This document shows, piece by piece, positions 41,639 to 51,178 of a stretch of 62,732 nucleotides of DNA (position 1 is the stretch's first letter; every line of letters starts with the position of its first letter). Under the pieces are notes generated by a model. It was not told the origin of the DNA and did not search any database. It saw only the letters and a list, made by a program, of their open reading frames with translations. Location: NCBI GenBank assembly GCA_002700095.1, contig PACL01000034.1, forward strand, positions 1 to 62,732, given 5' to 3'. Origin of the DNA: Fulvimarina sp. (GTDB lineage: Bacteria; Pseudomonadota; Alphaproteobacteria; Rhizobiales; Rhizobiaceae). A program made the position numbers and the translations under genes.

Positions 41639-41854
41639 ACCGGAGTTTGCGCCGGGCTGACTCGCTCGCCGGATCGGTCGCCGCCCGAACGCGGGCCAGC
41701 TAGGCTGGCCGGGAAGGCGGGCCGACGAGGCGGCAACGACGGCCGTGCCGACGCCCGGCACCCACCATGCCTTCGTGGCGGCACAAGGGCTTTGCGCGGC
41801 GGCGGCTTTCCTGCCAGATCGTGTGAGACCGCCAACCATCCGAAGGACCACCCC

Positions 41855-42772
41855 ATGGCATCCCCCTCCAGCGCCCAATCCTATGACGGCGACCCGAAGA
41901 ACGACGACGCGCTGGTCTATCTCAACGGCGAGCTCGTCCACCGCGACAAGGCCTCCGTCTCGGTCTTCGACGCCGGCTTCGTCCTCGGCGACGGCATCTG
42001 GGAGGGGCTGCGGCTGGTCAATGGCAAGCTTCTGTCGCTGGACCTTCATCTCGACCGCCTGTTCGAGGGGGCGAAGGCGATCAGCCTCGACATCGGCATG
42101 AGCCGGCAGGCGATCACCGAGGCGATTCTCAAGACTTGCGAGATCAACGGCTTTGCCACCGACACCCATATCCGGATGATGATCTCGCGCGGCAGGAAGA
42201 CGACGCCCAACCAGGACCCGCGCTTCATGGCCTCCGGGGCGACAGTGGTCATCGTCGCCGAGATCAAGCGCCCGCGGGCGAGCTTCGCCGACACCGGCCT
42301 GACGCTCTTCACCTCGACCTTCCGCTGCTCGACGCCGGACGTCTTCGACCTCCACCTCAATTCCCACAGCCGGCTCAACCTCATCCAGGCGCTGATCCAG
42401 GCGATCGCGGCGGGCGCCGACGAAGCCCTGATGCTCGACCATCGCGGCTTCGTCGCGAGCTGCAACTCGACCAACTTCTTCATCGTCAGGAAGGGCGAAC
42501 TCTGGACCTCGCCGGGGCTCACCAGCTTCAACGGCATCACCCGCGGCCATGTCAGCCGGCTCTATGGCGAGACGATCGGCCCTTCCTTCGAGAAGGACTT
42601 CACCCTCGCGCAGGCCTATTCGGCCGACGAGGCCTTCGTCACCGGAACCCTCGGCGGCATCACGCCGGTGACGAAGATCGACGGCCATGTCATCGGCGAC
42701 GGCAGGCCCGGCCCGCTGACCCGGCAGGCCGCAAGGGCCTATTGGGACTACGTCGCCGCGGTCTCTGCGTGA
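41855..42772 (+). CDS. Class IV (fold-type IV) aminotransferase-like protein lacking the usual PLP lysine
   Basis: Protein of 305 residues related to D-amino acid and branched-chain aminotransferases. The fold is clear: VYLNGELVHRDKASVSVFDA with GFVLGDGIWEGLRL, an Arg-rich IRMMISRGRK loop, and NGITRGHVSRLYGE with TLGGITPVTKIDG. In the segment that normally holds the Schiff-base lysine, it reads DLHLNSHSRLNLIQALIQA; by alignment Asn169 replaces Lys145 of the Bacillus D-alanine aminotransferase. The Glu that touches the cofactor ring nitrogen is replaced by Ser202 (VASCNSTNFF). Related rhizobial proteins I recall read KLNSHSK here, so this one has lost both lysines. AAGGA is 8 bases upstream of the ATG. 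Activity is uncertain. Confidence 0.88.
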   Translation: MASPSSAQSYDGDPKNDDALVYLNGELVHRDKASVSVFDAGFVLGDGIWEGLRLVNGKLLSLDLHLDRLFEGAKAISLDIGMSRQAITEAILKTCEINGFATDTHIRMMISRGRKTTPNQDPRFMASGATVVIVAEIKRPRASFADTGLTLFTSTFRCSTPDVFDLHLNSHSRLNLIQALIQAIAAGADEALMLDHRGFVASCNSTNFFIVRKGELWTSPGLTSFNGITRGHVSRLYGETIGPSFEKDFTLAQAYSADEAFVTGTLGGITPVTKIDGHVIGDGRPGPLTRQAARAYWDYVAAVSA

Positions 42773-43183
42773 AACGATGCCGCCTCTCCCCGGGCGGCGC
42801 CTCGTCGCCGACCGGTCGCCAGGGGCGGGCCATTCTGCAACGTCAGTCGTCACTTGAACCGACGAAACCCTGTCCCTTGACGCGAGTCCGGCGCCGGATG
42901 CGGTAACGACGGCAGTTGTTCCGTCTTCCGGTACTGCCGAGGCAATGACGATGCCGCTGATAAACTAAGCGGAGAAATCATTTCTTTACGAAGCGACACT
43001 TAAGCAGGTGGGGCGATGCCGGGACAATCCGAATCAGGCCAGTTCCGCCAAGCTTGAAGCCCGCGACCTTGCCGGGTGGAGCCGGGCGAGATCCATCCGT
43101 TCATCCCATGCCTTGCGATGACACCCGGCCGCCGATCCCCTCCACGGCCGTCCCACCAGATGTCTTTCGAGCGAGATGAACCC
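42773..43183. other. Gene-free stretch upstream of the RTX gene
   Basis: About 410 bases; an AT-richer tract near 42955-43005 is the likely promoter of the RTX gene. Alternative in-frame ATG codons at 43076 and 43160 precede the chosen start but lack ribosome sites. No other gene is visible. Confidence 0.45.
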
Positions 43184-46100
43184 ATGGGTACAGACAACAC
43201 GCCGACCACGATCGATTTCGGCAACAGGAGCGATGTCGTCTTCTTCGAGGCGAATGACGGCACCCATGGCACCGAGCTCTGGGTGACCGACGGCACCGAG
43301 GCCGGCACGCATCTCGTCAGGGACATCGCGGAGGGATCCGGTTCGGGACGCGCCGCCCGGGGCGTCCAGATCGGCGAAGATGGTATCGTATTCATTGCCA
43401 ACGACGGTACGGGATCCGGCTACGAGCTTTGGTTCAGCGACGGGACGGAAGCCGGCACCCGCCTCGTCAAGGAACTGACCGTCGGGTCAAGCTCTGGGAC
43501 GCCGAATTACCTGACCACCATGCCGGATGGCCGCGTCGTCTTCCAAGGCTACGAGGCCGATCACGGCAATGAGCTTTGGGTGACGGACGGGACCGAGGCG
43601 GGCACGGTGCTCCTGAAGGATATCTACACGGGCTCGAACAGTTCAACGCCGTCCGGCTTCGCGGCGCTGGGCGATGGCCGCATGGTCTTCCAGGCGAACG
43701 ACAGCACGAATGGCCTTGAACTCTGGGTGACTGACGGCACCGAGGCGGGCACGGTGCTCGTGAAGGATATCTACACGGGCTCATACGGCTCATCACCGTG
43801 GGGTTTGGCGGCGCTTGGCGACGGCCGTCTCGTCTTTCAGGCGAATGATGGCACGAACGGCACCGAGCTCTGGGTGACGGACGGCACCGAGGCGGGTACG
43901 GTGCTTCTGAAGGACATCCGGACAGGATCGGGCGGTTCATCCTTGTCCGGCTTCACGGCGCTCGGCGATGGCCGTCTGGTCTTCCAGGCTTATGACAGCA
44001 CGAACGGCGGTGAGCTTTGGGTGACCGATGGCACCGAGGCTGGCACGGTGCTTCTGAAGGAGATCTACACGGGTTCGAACGGTTCGTCGCCGTCCGGCTT
44101 CACGGCGCTCGGTGATGGCCGTGTCGTCTTTCAGGCAAACGACGGCACGAACGGCTATGAGCTTTGGGTGACGGATGGCACCGAGGCGGGCACGGTGCTC
44201 CTGAAGGACATCTACACGGGCGCGAACAGTTCGTCGCCGTCCGACTTCACGGCGGTAGGCGATGGTCGTCTGGTCTTCGCGGCGAATGACGGCACGAACG
44301 GCTATGAGCTTTGGGTGACGGATGGCACCGAGGCGGGCACGGTGCTCCTGAAGGAAATCAACACGGGCACGAACAGTTCGTCGCCAGGCAATTTTACGGC
44401 CCTCGGTGACGGCCGTCTGGTCTTCCGGGCGAATGACGGCACGAACGGCACGGAACTCTGGGTGACCGACGGCACCGAGGCCGGCACGGTCCTGCTCGAT
44501 GACGTACGCAGCGGCACCATGAGCTCTTCTGCCTCGTACTTCGCCTCTGCCGTGATCTCCTCCGACCCCGCCTTCGTCGAAGATGCCGGCGCCGTGACGC
44601 TCCTGCCGCAGGTGACGCTGTCGGACGACGACAGCGCGACGCTGCAATCAATCACGCTGACGCTGTCGGCGACCCCGGATGGCGCTCTCGAAAGCCTTGC
44701 CGCGAGCGGCCTGCCGGACGGGATCACCGCCGGCGCCTACGATCCGGACAGCCGCAGCATCACCCTGTCGGGCAACGCCAGCGTCGCCGACTATCAGGCG
44801 GCCCTGCGGCTCGTGACCTATCTGAACACCTCGCAGAATCCCGACGAGACCGACCGCACGGTGACGGTGATGGTCGTCGACGACGGCGGTCAGACCTCGA
44901 CCGACAGCTTCGGGCTCGGCGTCACCGCCACCGACGACGCGGGTGTCGCCGCCGACGATGCCTTCACCACCGACGAGGCGACCGCCATCGGCTCCGGCCT
45001 CAGCCTCTTCGACGCCAATGGCGGCTCCGCCGACGAGGACGTCGATTCCGTGCTGGCGATTGGCGCGGTGAACGGCAGCGGCGCAAATGTCGGGCAGGCG
45101 ATCACGCTCGCCTCCGGCGCGCTCCTCACCGTCAATGCCGACGGCACCTTCTCCTACGCTCCGAACGGCGCCTTCGACAGCCTCGCCGCCGAAGGATCGG
45201 GCGCCACCAACACCAGCGCCACCGACAGCTTCACCTACACCCTCGTCGGCGGCGGCACGGCGACGGTGACGCTCACCATCGACGGTCTCGACACCAACGA
45301 CACGCTGGTCGGCACCGTCGGCGGCGACGCCTTCGTCGGCGGCCCGGGCTACGACACCGTCAGCTACGCGACCTCCTCGTCCGGCGTGACGATCGACCTC
45401 GCGGCGGGCACGGCCAGCGGCGGCGACGCCGAGGGCGACAGCTTCAGCTCGATCGAATTCCTGATCGGCTCGAGCCATGGCGACACCCTGCGCGGCACCG
45501 ACGGGACGAACCACTTCGACGCCGGCGCCGGGTCGGACATCGTCGTGGCCCGTGGCGGCGACGACGTCGTCATCGGTTCCATCGACGGCGCGAACGACAC
45601 CTATGACGGCGGCGACGGCGTCGATCTCCTCGACTATTCGGCCGTCACCGACGCGATCACCGTCGATCTCGACGCAGGTCTGGCTTCGAGCAGCAGCATC
45701 GGCACCGACACGCTGGTCTCGTTCGAGCGGCTCCTCACAGGGTCGGGCAACGACGTCATCACCGGCACGGCGACGACTGTCCTGATCGGCTCGGGGCTCG
45801 GCGACGACACCATCACCGGCAGCGACGGCGACACCACCATCTATGCCGGCGGCGGTAACGACACGGTCAATGCCGGGGCGGGCAACGACATCATCTTCGG
45901 CGGCTACGGCGCAGACACCCTGAATGGCGATGCCGGCGACGATTTCATCTCCGCCGGACCCGGCCTGTTCTGGGACACGCTCGACGGCGGCGACGGCTTC
46001 GACACCCTCGACATGTCGGACGCCAGCGTGGCGGTGAAGGTCAATCTTTCGGCCGGCTACAGCCTCGGGCGCGGCGTCGACACGATCTCGAACTTCGAGC

Positions 46101-46498
46101 GCGTCGTCACCGGCTCGGGTAACGACGTCGTGATTGCAAGCAGCGGCAACGAGACGCTCGAGGGCGGCGCCGGCAACGACACGATCATCGGCTGGGCCGG
46201 CTTCGACACCCTCGAGGGCGGTTCCGGAGACGACGTGCTGACCGGCGGCTTCAACGCCGACACCTTCGTCTTCGCCGACGGCTTCGGCACCGACACGATC
46301 ACCGACTTCGCGGCCACCAACGACTTCGAGCGGATCGATCTCTCGGCGGTCACGGCGATCGTCGACTTCGCCGATCTTGCGGCGAACCACATGGTGCAGT
46401 CGGGCGCCGACGTCGTCATCCTCGACGGCACCGGGGCCACGATCACCCTCCTCAACGTCGACCTTTCCGACCTCGGGGCGGCCGACTTCATCTTCTGA
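43184..46498 (+). CDS. Large secreted RTX protein with ELWxxDGT repeats
   Basis: Protein of 1104 residues, probably exported by type I secretion: there is no N-terminal signal peptide. Residues about 21-453 are nine tandem ~49-residue repeats, each with ELWVTDGTEAGT. Residues about 460-710 hold Ig/cadherin-like folds with VTLLPQVTLSDDDSATLQSI and GALLTVNADGTFSYAPNG. The last ~380 residues are calcium-binding RTX nonapeptide repeats (GGxGxDxLx), such as GNDTVNAGAGNDIIFGGYGA, ending in a hydrophobic LGAADFIF tail as in T1SS substrates. No transporter, enzyme domain or lipase motif was found nearby. The repeats suggest a surface or adhesion role; this is inference. A terminator follows at 46521. 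Confidence 0.93.
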   Translation: MGTDNTPTTIDFGNRSDVVFFEANDGTHGTELWVTDGTEAGTHLVRDIAEGSGSGRAARGVQIGEDGIVFIANDGTGSGYELWFSDGTEAGTRLVKELTVGSSSGTPNYLTTMPDGRVVFQGYEADHGNELWVTDGTEAGTVLLKDIYTGSNSSTPSGFAALGDGRMVFQANDSTNGLELWVTDGTEAGTVLVKDIYTGSYGSSPWGLAALGDGRLVFQANDGTNGTELWVTDGTEAGTVLLKDIRTGSGGSSLSGFTALGDGRLVFQAYDSTNGGELWVTDGTEAGTVLLKEIYTGSNGSSPSGFTALGDGRVVFQANDGTNGYELWVTDGTEAGTVLLKDIYTGANSSSPSDFTAVGDGRLVFAANDGTNGYELWVTDGTEAGTVLLKEINTGTNSSSPGNFTALGDGRLVFRANDGTNGTELWVTDGTEAGTVLLDDVRSGTMSSSASYFASAVISSDPAFVEDAGAVTLLPQVTLSDDDSATLQSITLTLSATPDGALESLAASGLPDGITAGAYDPDSRSITLSGNASVADYQAALRLVTYLNTSQNPDETDRTVTVMVVDDGGQTSTDSFGLGVTATDDAGVAADDAFTTDEATAIGSGLSLFDANGGSADEDVDSVLAIGAVNGSGANVGQAITLASGALLTVNADGTFSYAPNGAFDSLAAEGSGATNTSATDSFTYTLVGGGTATVTLTIDGLDTNDTLVGTVGGDAFVGGPGYDTVSYATSSSGVTIDLAAGTASGGDAEGDSFSSIEFLIGSSHGDTLRGTDGTNHFDAGAGSDIVVARGGDDVVIGSIDGANDTYDGGDGVDLLDYSAVTDAITVDLDAGLASSSSIGTDTLVSFERLLTGSGNDVITGTATTVLIGSGLGDDTITGSDGDTTIYAGGGNDTVNAGAGNDIIFGGYGADTLNGDAGDDFISAGPGLFWDTLDGGDGFDTLDMSDASVAVKVNLSAGYSLGRGVDTISNFERVVTGSGNDVVIASSGNETLEGGAGNDTIIGWAGFDTLEGGSGDDVLTGGFNADTFVFADGFGTDTITDFAATNDFERIDLSAVTAIVDFADLAANHMVQSGADVVILDGTGATITLLNVDLSDLGAADFIF
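43244..44543 (+). repeat. Nine tandem 147-bp repeats encoding ELWVTDGTEAGT units
   Basis: Nine coding repeats, eight of 147 bp and the second of 150 bp, encode residues 21-453. Units 3-9 are more alike than 1-2. A 68-base stretch of unit 7 (44141-44208) is identical to one of unit 8 (44288-44355), exactly 147 bases apart, although synonymous changes would be free. This suggests recent duplication or gene conversion and possible changes in copy number between strains. Confidence 0.9.
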
Positions 46499-46520
46499 CG
46501 CACCGATCCTGCCGAACGAT

Positions 46521-46563
46521 GCGCCCCGTCGCCGGCCCCCGGCGGCGGGGCGCCGTCTTTTCT
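46521..46563 (+). terminator. Rho-independent terminator of the RTX gene
   Basis: A 15-bp stem (46521-46535 with 46539-46553, one G-T pair, 3-base loop) is followed by CGTCTTTTCT. It starts 22 bases after the RTX stop. Confidence 0.88.
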
Positions 46564-46677
46564 GCTGGACGGGTCCGTGCCCGGCACGCCGGAGAGGGCA
46601 AGGCAGGCGTGCCGACGATCGCAGGAGGCACCGCGTGGCGGCAGCCGATCCGGCGCTCGCCGCAACCCCGCGAAATC

Positions 46678-47043
46678 TCACTTGCGCCGTCTGGTCGGGG
46701 CGTGGAAGTCCGGCGGCTTGTCGGCGATCCAGCGCAGGAACGGCGCAAGTTCGGCTCGCCCGGCAAGGGCTTCGCCATTGCCGGCCATGCGGCCGAGCTC
46801 GTGATTGGTGAAGGTGGCGTGAAGGGTACGGTGGCAGATCGGGTGGACCGGCACCGTCTCTCTCCCGCCGCGGCTCTTCGGCAGGGGATGGTGCCATTCG
46901 ACCCGGCGCCCGAGCCTGCGGCCGCAAAGCCAGCAGGTCGCGGCGTCAGGGGAGGGCGCCGTGTCGCCGGATCCGAGGCGAGGTTCGGAACCGCGACCGG
47001 AAGGGAGCTGCGAGGCCGGCCCTCGCTTGCGTCGTCGTGTCAT
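46678..47043 (-). CDS. HNH endonuclease-domain protein
   Basis: Protein of 121 residues with a compact HNH nuclease fold: a zinc pair CWLCG, the EWHHPLPKSRGG core (HH before the PKSRGG loop), and VPVHPICHRTLHATF with the C..H..H end. The N-terminal ~30 residues are basic and disordered. Such small HNH proteins are DNA nucleases of unclear cell role. It sits between the RTX gene (convergent) and the Fae-like gene on the same strand, without visible mobile-element genes. Confidence 0.85.
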   Translation of the reverse strand: MTRRRKRGPASQLPSGRGSEPRLGSGDTAPSPDAATCWLCGRRLGRRVEWHHPLPKSRGGRETVPVHPICHRTLHATFTNHELGRMAGNGEALAGRAELAPFLRWIADKPPDFHAPTRRRK

Positions 47044-47166
47044 GGCCGGCGAACATGGGGCGGCGCGCGCCTCGCGTCACCCGCGATGCTTCGCCTCATC
47101 TTCCGCGTTCGCCGCAAGGGCGGCCCGGGCGCCTCGGCCCGAACGCGCCTTTGCCTGCTCGATGGC

Positions 47167-47715
47167 TCAGATTTTGCCGTCGAGGCCCATCTGGTAGTAT
47201 TTGTGGACGATCTGGTCCTGGTTCTCGAGCAGCCAGTCGATGGAGGGCTCGTTGCGCATGGCCTTGGCGATCGCCTTCTTCATCCCCTCGCGGTGGATGT
47301 CGAAGAGCACCTTGTGGTCGAGATTCTCGACGTCGACGATGGTCGGCGCCAGCCAGACCGAGCAGATGATGCCGAGATCGTTGACCTGGTCCTTCGGCAA
47401 GATGCCCTCGCGCACCGCGTCGAGGACGCCGTTGGCGATGGCGAACTGCACCGTCCCCATCAGGATGTTGGTGTAGCGCGGGTCCTCCACCGTCACCTTG
47501 GAGACGCAGAGCGTCGCCGGGCGGACCATGATGTCGGTGTTGAGCAGCGCGAAGACGCGGCTGTGGCCCTTCACCTGGTCGCCGGTGAGGGTCGCGAGCG
47601 CCGTGCCGACCGGGCCGTCCAGCGCGCCGATGACGACTTCCGGCTCGGCCGCCGTTCCCGGAGGGCCGCCCGCAACGAGCGCCTCGCCGGTCCGCATGAT
47701 GATCTTTTCGCTCAT
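47167..47715 (-). CDS. Formaldehyde-activating enzyme (Fae) homologue lacking the active-site His
   Basis: Protein of 182 residues matching Fae over its length: GEALVAGG, VIGALDGPVGTALATLT, VRPATLCVSKVTVEDPRYTN, LMGTVQFAIANGVLDAVREG and ILPKDQVNDLGIICSVWL. Fae condenses formaldehyde with tetrahydromethanopterin in methylotrophs. The conserved active-site His (reported as His17), which lies just before the (D)LIIG strand, is Glu24 here (AAEPEVVIG), so this is a paralogue of the Fae2/Fae3 kind with unknown chemistry. No methanopterin pathway genes are near. AAGGAG is about 10 bases before the ATG. Confidence 0.85.
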   Translation of the reverse strand: MSEKIIMRTGEALVAGGPPGTAAEPEVVIGALDGPVGTALATLTGDQVKGHSRVFALLNTDIMVRPATLCVSKVTVEDPRYTNILMGTVQFAIANGVLDAVREGILPKDQVNDLGIICSVWLAPTIVDVENLDHKVLFDIHREGMKKAIAKAMRNEPSIDWLLENQDQIVHKYYQMGLDGKI

Positions 47716-47798
47716 GAGAAGTCACTCCTTGTCCCACCGTGGCCGGGGGTATCAGACCGAGGCGGAGGCCTCAAACATCGGGGGTGCGCAGGTCGCCG

Positions 47799-48419
47799 TC
47801 AGTCCTTCAGAACCCGCTTTTCGGCGACCGTCGTATCGGCGTTCAGCCGGTAGATGATTGGCACGCCCGTCGCGATCTCCTCGCCGACGATCTGGTCGGG
47901 CGTCAGCCCGTCCAGCGCCATGACGAGGGAGCGCAGCGAATTGCCGTGGGCGGCGACGACGACGGTGCCGCCGGCCATCACCTTCGGCAGGACGTCGTGG
48001 ATGAAATAGGGCCAGACCCGTGCCCCGGTGTCCTTCAGGCTCTCGCCGCCCGGCGGCGGGGTGTCGTAGGAGCGGCGCCAGATGTGCACCTGTTCTTCGC
48101 CCCATTTTTCACGGGCGTCGTCCTTGTTGAGGCCGGAGAGGTCGCCATAGTCGCGCTCGTTGAGGGCGACGTCGCGGGTGATCGCAAGGCCGGTCTGGCC
48201 GAGTTCTTCCAGCATCAGGTCGAGGGTGCGCTGGGCCCGGGAGAGTTCGCTGGTGAAGGCAGTGTCGAAGGTGAAGCCCTCGGCCTTGAGCTTGCGCCCG
48301 GCGGATTTCGCCTCCTCGACGCCCTTCTCGGTCAGGTCGGGGTCCTTCCAGCCGGTGAAGAGGTTCTTCAGGTTCCACTCGCTCTGGCCGTGGCGGACGA
48401 GGACGAGACTACGCGACAT
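47799..48419 (-). CDS. gpmA: Phosphoglycerate mutase, 2,3-bisphosphoglycerate-dependent
   Basis: Glycolytic mutase of 206 residues interconverting 3- and 2-phosphoglycerate. Catalytic RHG with phospho-histidine is at the start ([20 protein letters not shown]); further blocks are [35 protein letters not shown] and the second histidine in [15 protein letters not shown]. It is the short rhizobial form, lacking residues near the C-terminus present in Escherichia coli. The ATG at 48419 is preferred over the longer open frame. dapB lies upstream, 75 bases away, on the same strand. Confidence 0.96.
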   Translation of the reverse strand: MSRSLVLVRHGQSEWNLKNLFTGWKDPDLTEKGVEEAKSAGRKLKAEGFTFDTAFTSELSRAQRTLDLMLEELGQTGLAITRDVALNERDYGDLSGLNKDDAREKWGEEQVHIWRRSYDTPPPGGESLKDTGARVWPYFIHDVLPKVMAGGTVVVAAHGNSLRSLVMALDGLTPDQIVGEEIATGVPIIYRLNADTTVAEKRVLKD

Positions 48420-48494
48420 TTCAGGCTGCCTTTCCAAGGAATTCGTCTGGAGGGAGTTGTAGCGCGGTCGCGCCGGAAAGTCGCGGGGGGTCAG

Positions 48495-49304
48495 TTAGCC
48501 GGAAAGGCCGAGAACGTCGCGCATGGAATAGAGGCCCGCCGGCTTCTCCTTTGCCCAGAGCGCCGCCTTGATGGCGCCTCTGGCAAAGATCGTTCGGTCG
48601 CCGGCGGCGTGAGAGAGCTCGATCCGTTCGCCTTCGCCGGCCAGAATTACCGAATGCTCGCCCACCACCGAGCCGCCGCGCAGCGTCGCGAACCCGATCG
48701 TGCCCTCCTCGCGCGGCCCGGTGATGCCGTCGCGCACCCGCACGGAATGATCTGCGAGGGCGACGCCCCGGCCCCTCGCGGCCGCTTCGCCCAGCAGGAG
48801 CGCGGTGCCCGAGGGTGCATCGACCTTGTGCTTGTGGTGCATCTCCAGCACCTCGATGTCGAAGGCGTCGGCGCCGAGCGCTCGCGCCGCCTGCTCGACG
48901 AGGACGGCGAGGAGATTGACCCCGAGGCTCATGTTGCCGGATTTGACGATCACCGCGCCGGTCTCGGCCGCAGCAAGGATCGCCGTATCCGCCTCCGTCT
49001 CGAAGCCGGTGGTGCCGATGACGTGGACGAGGCCCTTTTCGGCGGCCCGCCTGGCGATGGCGACGGACACCGCCGGGGCGGTGAAGTCGACGACTCCGTC
49101 GGCGCCGTCCAGCGCCGCGTCGATGTCGCCGGTGACCGCGACGCCGAGTTCGCCGATCCCGGCGAGCATCCCGGCATCGCTGCCGAGTGCCGGCGAGCCG
49201 TCCCGCTCCAGCGCCGCGTGCAGCGAAGCGCCTTCGGTGTCGCAGATCACCTTGACGAGCGTGCGGCCCATCCGGCCGGCGGCTCCCAGAACGACGAGCT
49301 TCAT
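48495..49304 (-). CDS. dapB: 4-hydroxy-tetrahydrodipicolinate reductase
   Basis: Second enzyme of the diaminopimelate/lysine branch, 269 residues, reducing with NAD(P)H. The Rossmann start is [19 protein letters not shown], the nucleotide site continues with [11 protein letters not shown], and substrate/catalytic residues lie in [20 protein letters not shown]. The start is the ATG at 49304; a TTG two codons upstream is open. It is followed by gpmA, an order conserved in rhizobia. Confidence 0.97.
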   Translation of the reverse strand: MKLVVLGAAGRMGRTLVKVICDTEGASLHAALERDGSPALGSDAGMLAGIGELGVAVTGDIDAALDGADGVVDFTAPAVSVAIARRAAEKGLVHVIGTTGFETEADTAILAAAETGAVIVKSGNMSLGVNLLAVLVEQAARALGADAFDIEVLEMHHKHKVDAPSGTALLLGEAAARGRGVALADHSVRVRDGITGPREEGTIGFATLRGGSVVGEHSVILAGEGERIELSHAAGDRTIFARGAIKAALWAKEKPAGLYSMRDVLGLSG

Positions 49305-49348
49305 GCGCAAGGGTCCTCTTCTGTCATCGCGAGACGGATAGCGCTGCC

Positions 49349-51178
49349 TCAGCTCCTCGCCGCCGCAAGATCGGCGGGCCGGCGGTTGCCGCCCGCCTGC
49401 AGCCCGTAGAAGCGCGCATAGAGCCCGCCCTCCCGGTCGACGAGGTCCTGGTGCGAGCCGCGCTCGGCGATCTGGCCGCTGTCGACGACGAGGATCTGGT
49501 CGGCATTGGTGATGGTCGACAGCCGGTGGGCGACGACCAGCACCGTGCGATCCTTCATCGCCGCGTCGAGCGCCGCCTGGACCAGCGTCTCGGAGCGCGT
49601 GTCGAGCGCCGAGGTCGCCTCGTCGAGGAGGAGGATCGGCGCGTTCCTGACGAGGGCGCGGGCGATCGACAGGCGCTGGCGCTGGCCGCCCGACAGCGTC
49701 ATGCCGTTCTCGCCGACGGGCGTGTCGTAGCCCTGCGGCGCGGCGAGGATGAACTCCTCCGCCTGGGCCTGGCGCGCGGCATCCTCGATCTCGGCGTCGG
49801 TGGCGTCGGGCCGCCCCAGCCGGATGTTCTCGCGGATGGTGCCCTCGAAGAGATACGGCGCCTGGGGCACATAGGCGATCTTGGAGCGCAGCGACCGCTT
49901 GGTGACTTCGCGGATATCCTCGCCGTCGACGGTGATCGAGCCCTCGTGGACGTCGTAGAAGCGCTGGAGCAGAGCGACAATGGTCGACTTGCCGCCGCCC
50001 GACGCGCCGATCAGCGCCGTAGTCTTGCCGGCGGGCGCCACGAAGGACAAGTCGCGCAGCACCTTCTCGCCCGGATAGTAGCCGAAGGTGACGGCGTTGA
50101 AGGCGATTTCGCCGCGCTCGACCTTCAAGTCGCTGGCATTGGGCGCATCGGCCTGGCGCGGCTCCATGTCGAGGATCTCGTAGATCATCGAAGCGTTGAC
50201 CAGGGCGCGCTCCAGCTGCACCTGCAGCTTGGCGAGCCGGCGCGCCGGATCGTAGGCGAGAAGCAGCGCGGTGATGAAGGCGAACATCGAGCCCGGCGAA
50301 TAGCCATAGACCACCGCCCGGTAGCCGGAATAGCCGATGACGCCGGCGATCGCGAGGCCGGCGAGCATCTCGGTGACGGGGCTCGTGCGCTCGGTGATGC
50401 CGGCGATCTTGTTGGAGCGCTCCTCGGCCTTCAGGATCAGCCGCTCGATGCGCTCGCGCAGCGGCGCCTCCATGGTGAAGGCCTTGACCACGGTGATGCC
50501 CTGCGCCGCCTCCTGCATCGAGGCGAGCACCCGGGCATTGATGTCGATCGCCTGCCGGGTGGCCGCCCTCAGCTTCTTGGCGAGCTTGCCGATCATCAGC
50601 ACGATGGGCGGGCCGGCGAGCAGCGCGATTCCCGACAGAACCGGATCCTGCCAGATCATCACGAGGACGAGGAAGATCAGGGTGAGGGCGTCGCGGGCGA
50701 GCGAGGTGATCGTCAGGTTCAGCGTGTCGCGGATGCCGGAGACGTTCTGGTTGATCCGGGCCGCGAGATGGGCCGAGCGGTTCTCGGCGAAGAAGTCCAC
50801 CGACAGCTCGGTGATGTGGGCGAACAGCCGTCGCTGATAGCGCGCGACGATGTTGTTGCCGATGCGCGCCAGGATCACCGCCTGGCCGAAATTGGCGAGG
50901 CCCCGGATGGCGAAGGTGAGGAAGACGATGGCCGGCAGGGTGTAGATCGCCGCGCGGTTCTGCTGCACGAAGATCTTGTCGATCACGTCGCGCATGATCC
51001 AGGCGAGGAAGGCCGTGCAGGCCGCCGCGGCGACCAGGCAGGCGATGGCGAGCGCATACTGGCGCACGAAGAGGTGGCCGTTCTCGCGCAGGATCCGCCG
51101 GATCAGCCCGATCACCAGCCCGCGCTTTTCCGGGGCGGTGATGGAGAGCTTCTTCTTTTTGTTCGCCGTCTTGGTCAA
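49349..51178 (-). CDS. MsbA-like ABC exporter (fused membrane and ATPase domains)
   Basis: Half-transporter of about 609 residues with an N-terminal six-helix exporter domain (about 50-340) and a C-terminal ATPase: Walker [22 protein letters not shown]-loop [15 protein letters not shown], signature [16 protein letters not shown], Walker [13 protein letters not shown] and H-loop VVAHRLS. Lipid-flippase MsbA or a related multidrug/polysaccharide exporter is likely. No ATG fits before the first helix; I chose the TTG at 51178 ([12 protein letters not shown]) behind a GACGAGAGA stretch, and another TTG at 51250 is possible. A 44-base gap separates it from dapB. Confidence 0.9.
   Translation of the reverse strand: MTKTANKKKKLSITAPEKRGLVIGLIRRILRENGHLFVRQYALAIACLVAAAACTAFLAWIMRDVIDKIFVQQNRAAIYTLPAIVFLTFAIRGLANFGQAVILARIGNNIVARYQRRLFAHITELSVDFFAENRSAHLAARINQNVSGIRDTLNLTITSLARDALTLIFLVLVMIWQDPVLSGIALLAGPPIVLMIGKLAKKLRAATRQAIDINARVLASMQEAAQGITVVKAFTMEAPLRERIERLILKAEERSNKIAGITERTSPVTEMLAGLAIAGVIGYSGYRAVVYGYSPGSMFAFITALLLAYDPARRLAKLQVQLERALVNASMIYEILDMEPRQADAPNASDLKVERGEIAFNAVTFGYYPGEKVLRDLSFVAPAGKTTALIGASGGGKSTIVALLQRFYDVHEGSITVDGEDIREVTKRSLRSKIAYVPQAPYLFEGTIRENIRLGRPDATDAEIEDAARQAQAEEFILAAPQGYDTPVGENGMTLSGGQRQRLSIARALVRNAPILLLDEATSALDTRSETLVQAALDAAMKDRTVLVVAHRLSTITNADQILVVDSGQIAERGSHQDLVDREGGLYARFYGLQAGGNRRPADLAAARS

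Noticed and set aside
43244..44543. Regular 147-bp repeats considered as a CRISPR array or insertion-sequence tandem
   Set aside because: The units are in frame, code for ELWVTDGT repeats throughout and have no spacers.
44648..46927. A 759-codon open frame on the minus strand opposite the RTX gene
   Set aside because: It is a mirror of the GGxGxD repeats: Val/Asp/Gly/Arg-rich with no ribosome site and no motif. The plus-strand RTX frame explains the sequence.
46678..47043. HNH gene considered as a homing endonuclease or part of a restriction/defence island
   Set aside because: No intron, methyltransferase, integrase or other defence gene is adjacent; it is a small stand-alone HNH protein.
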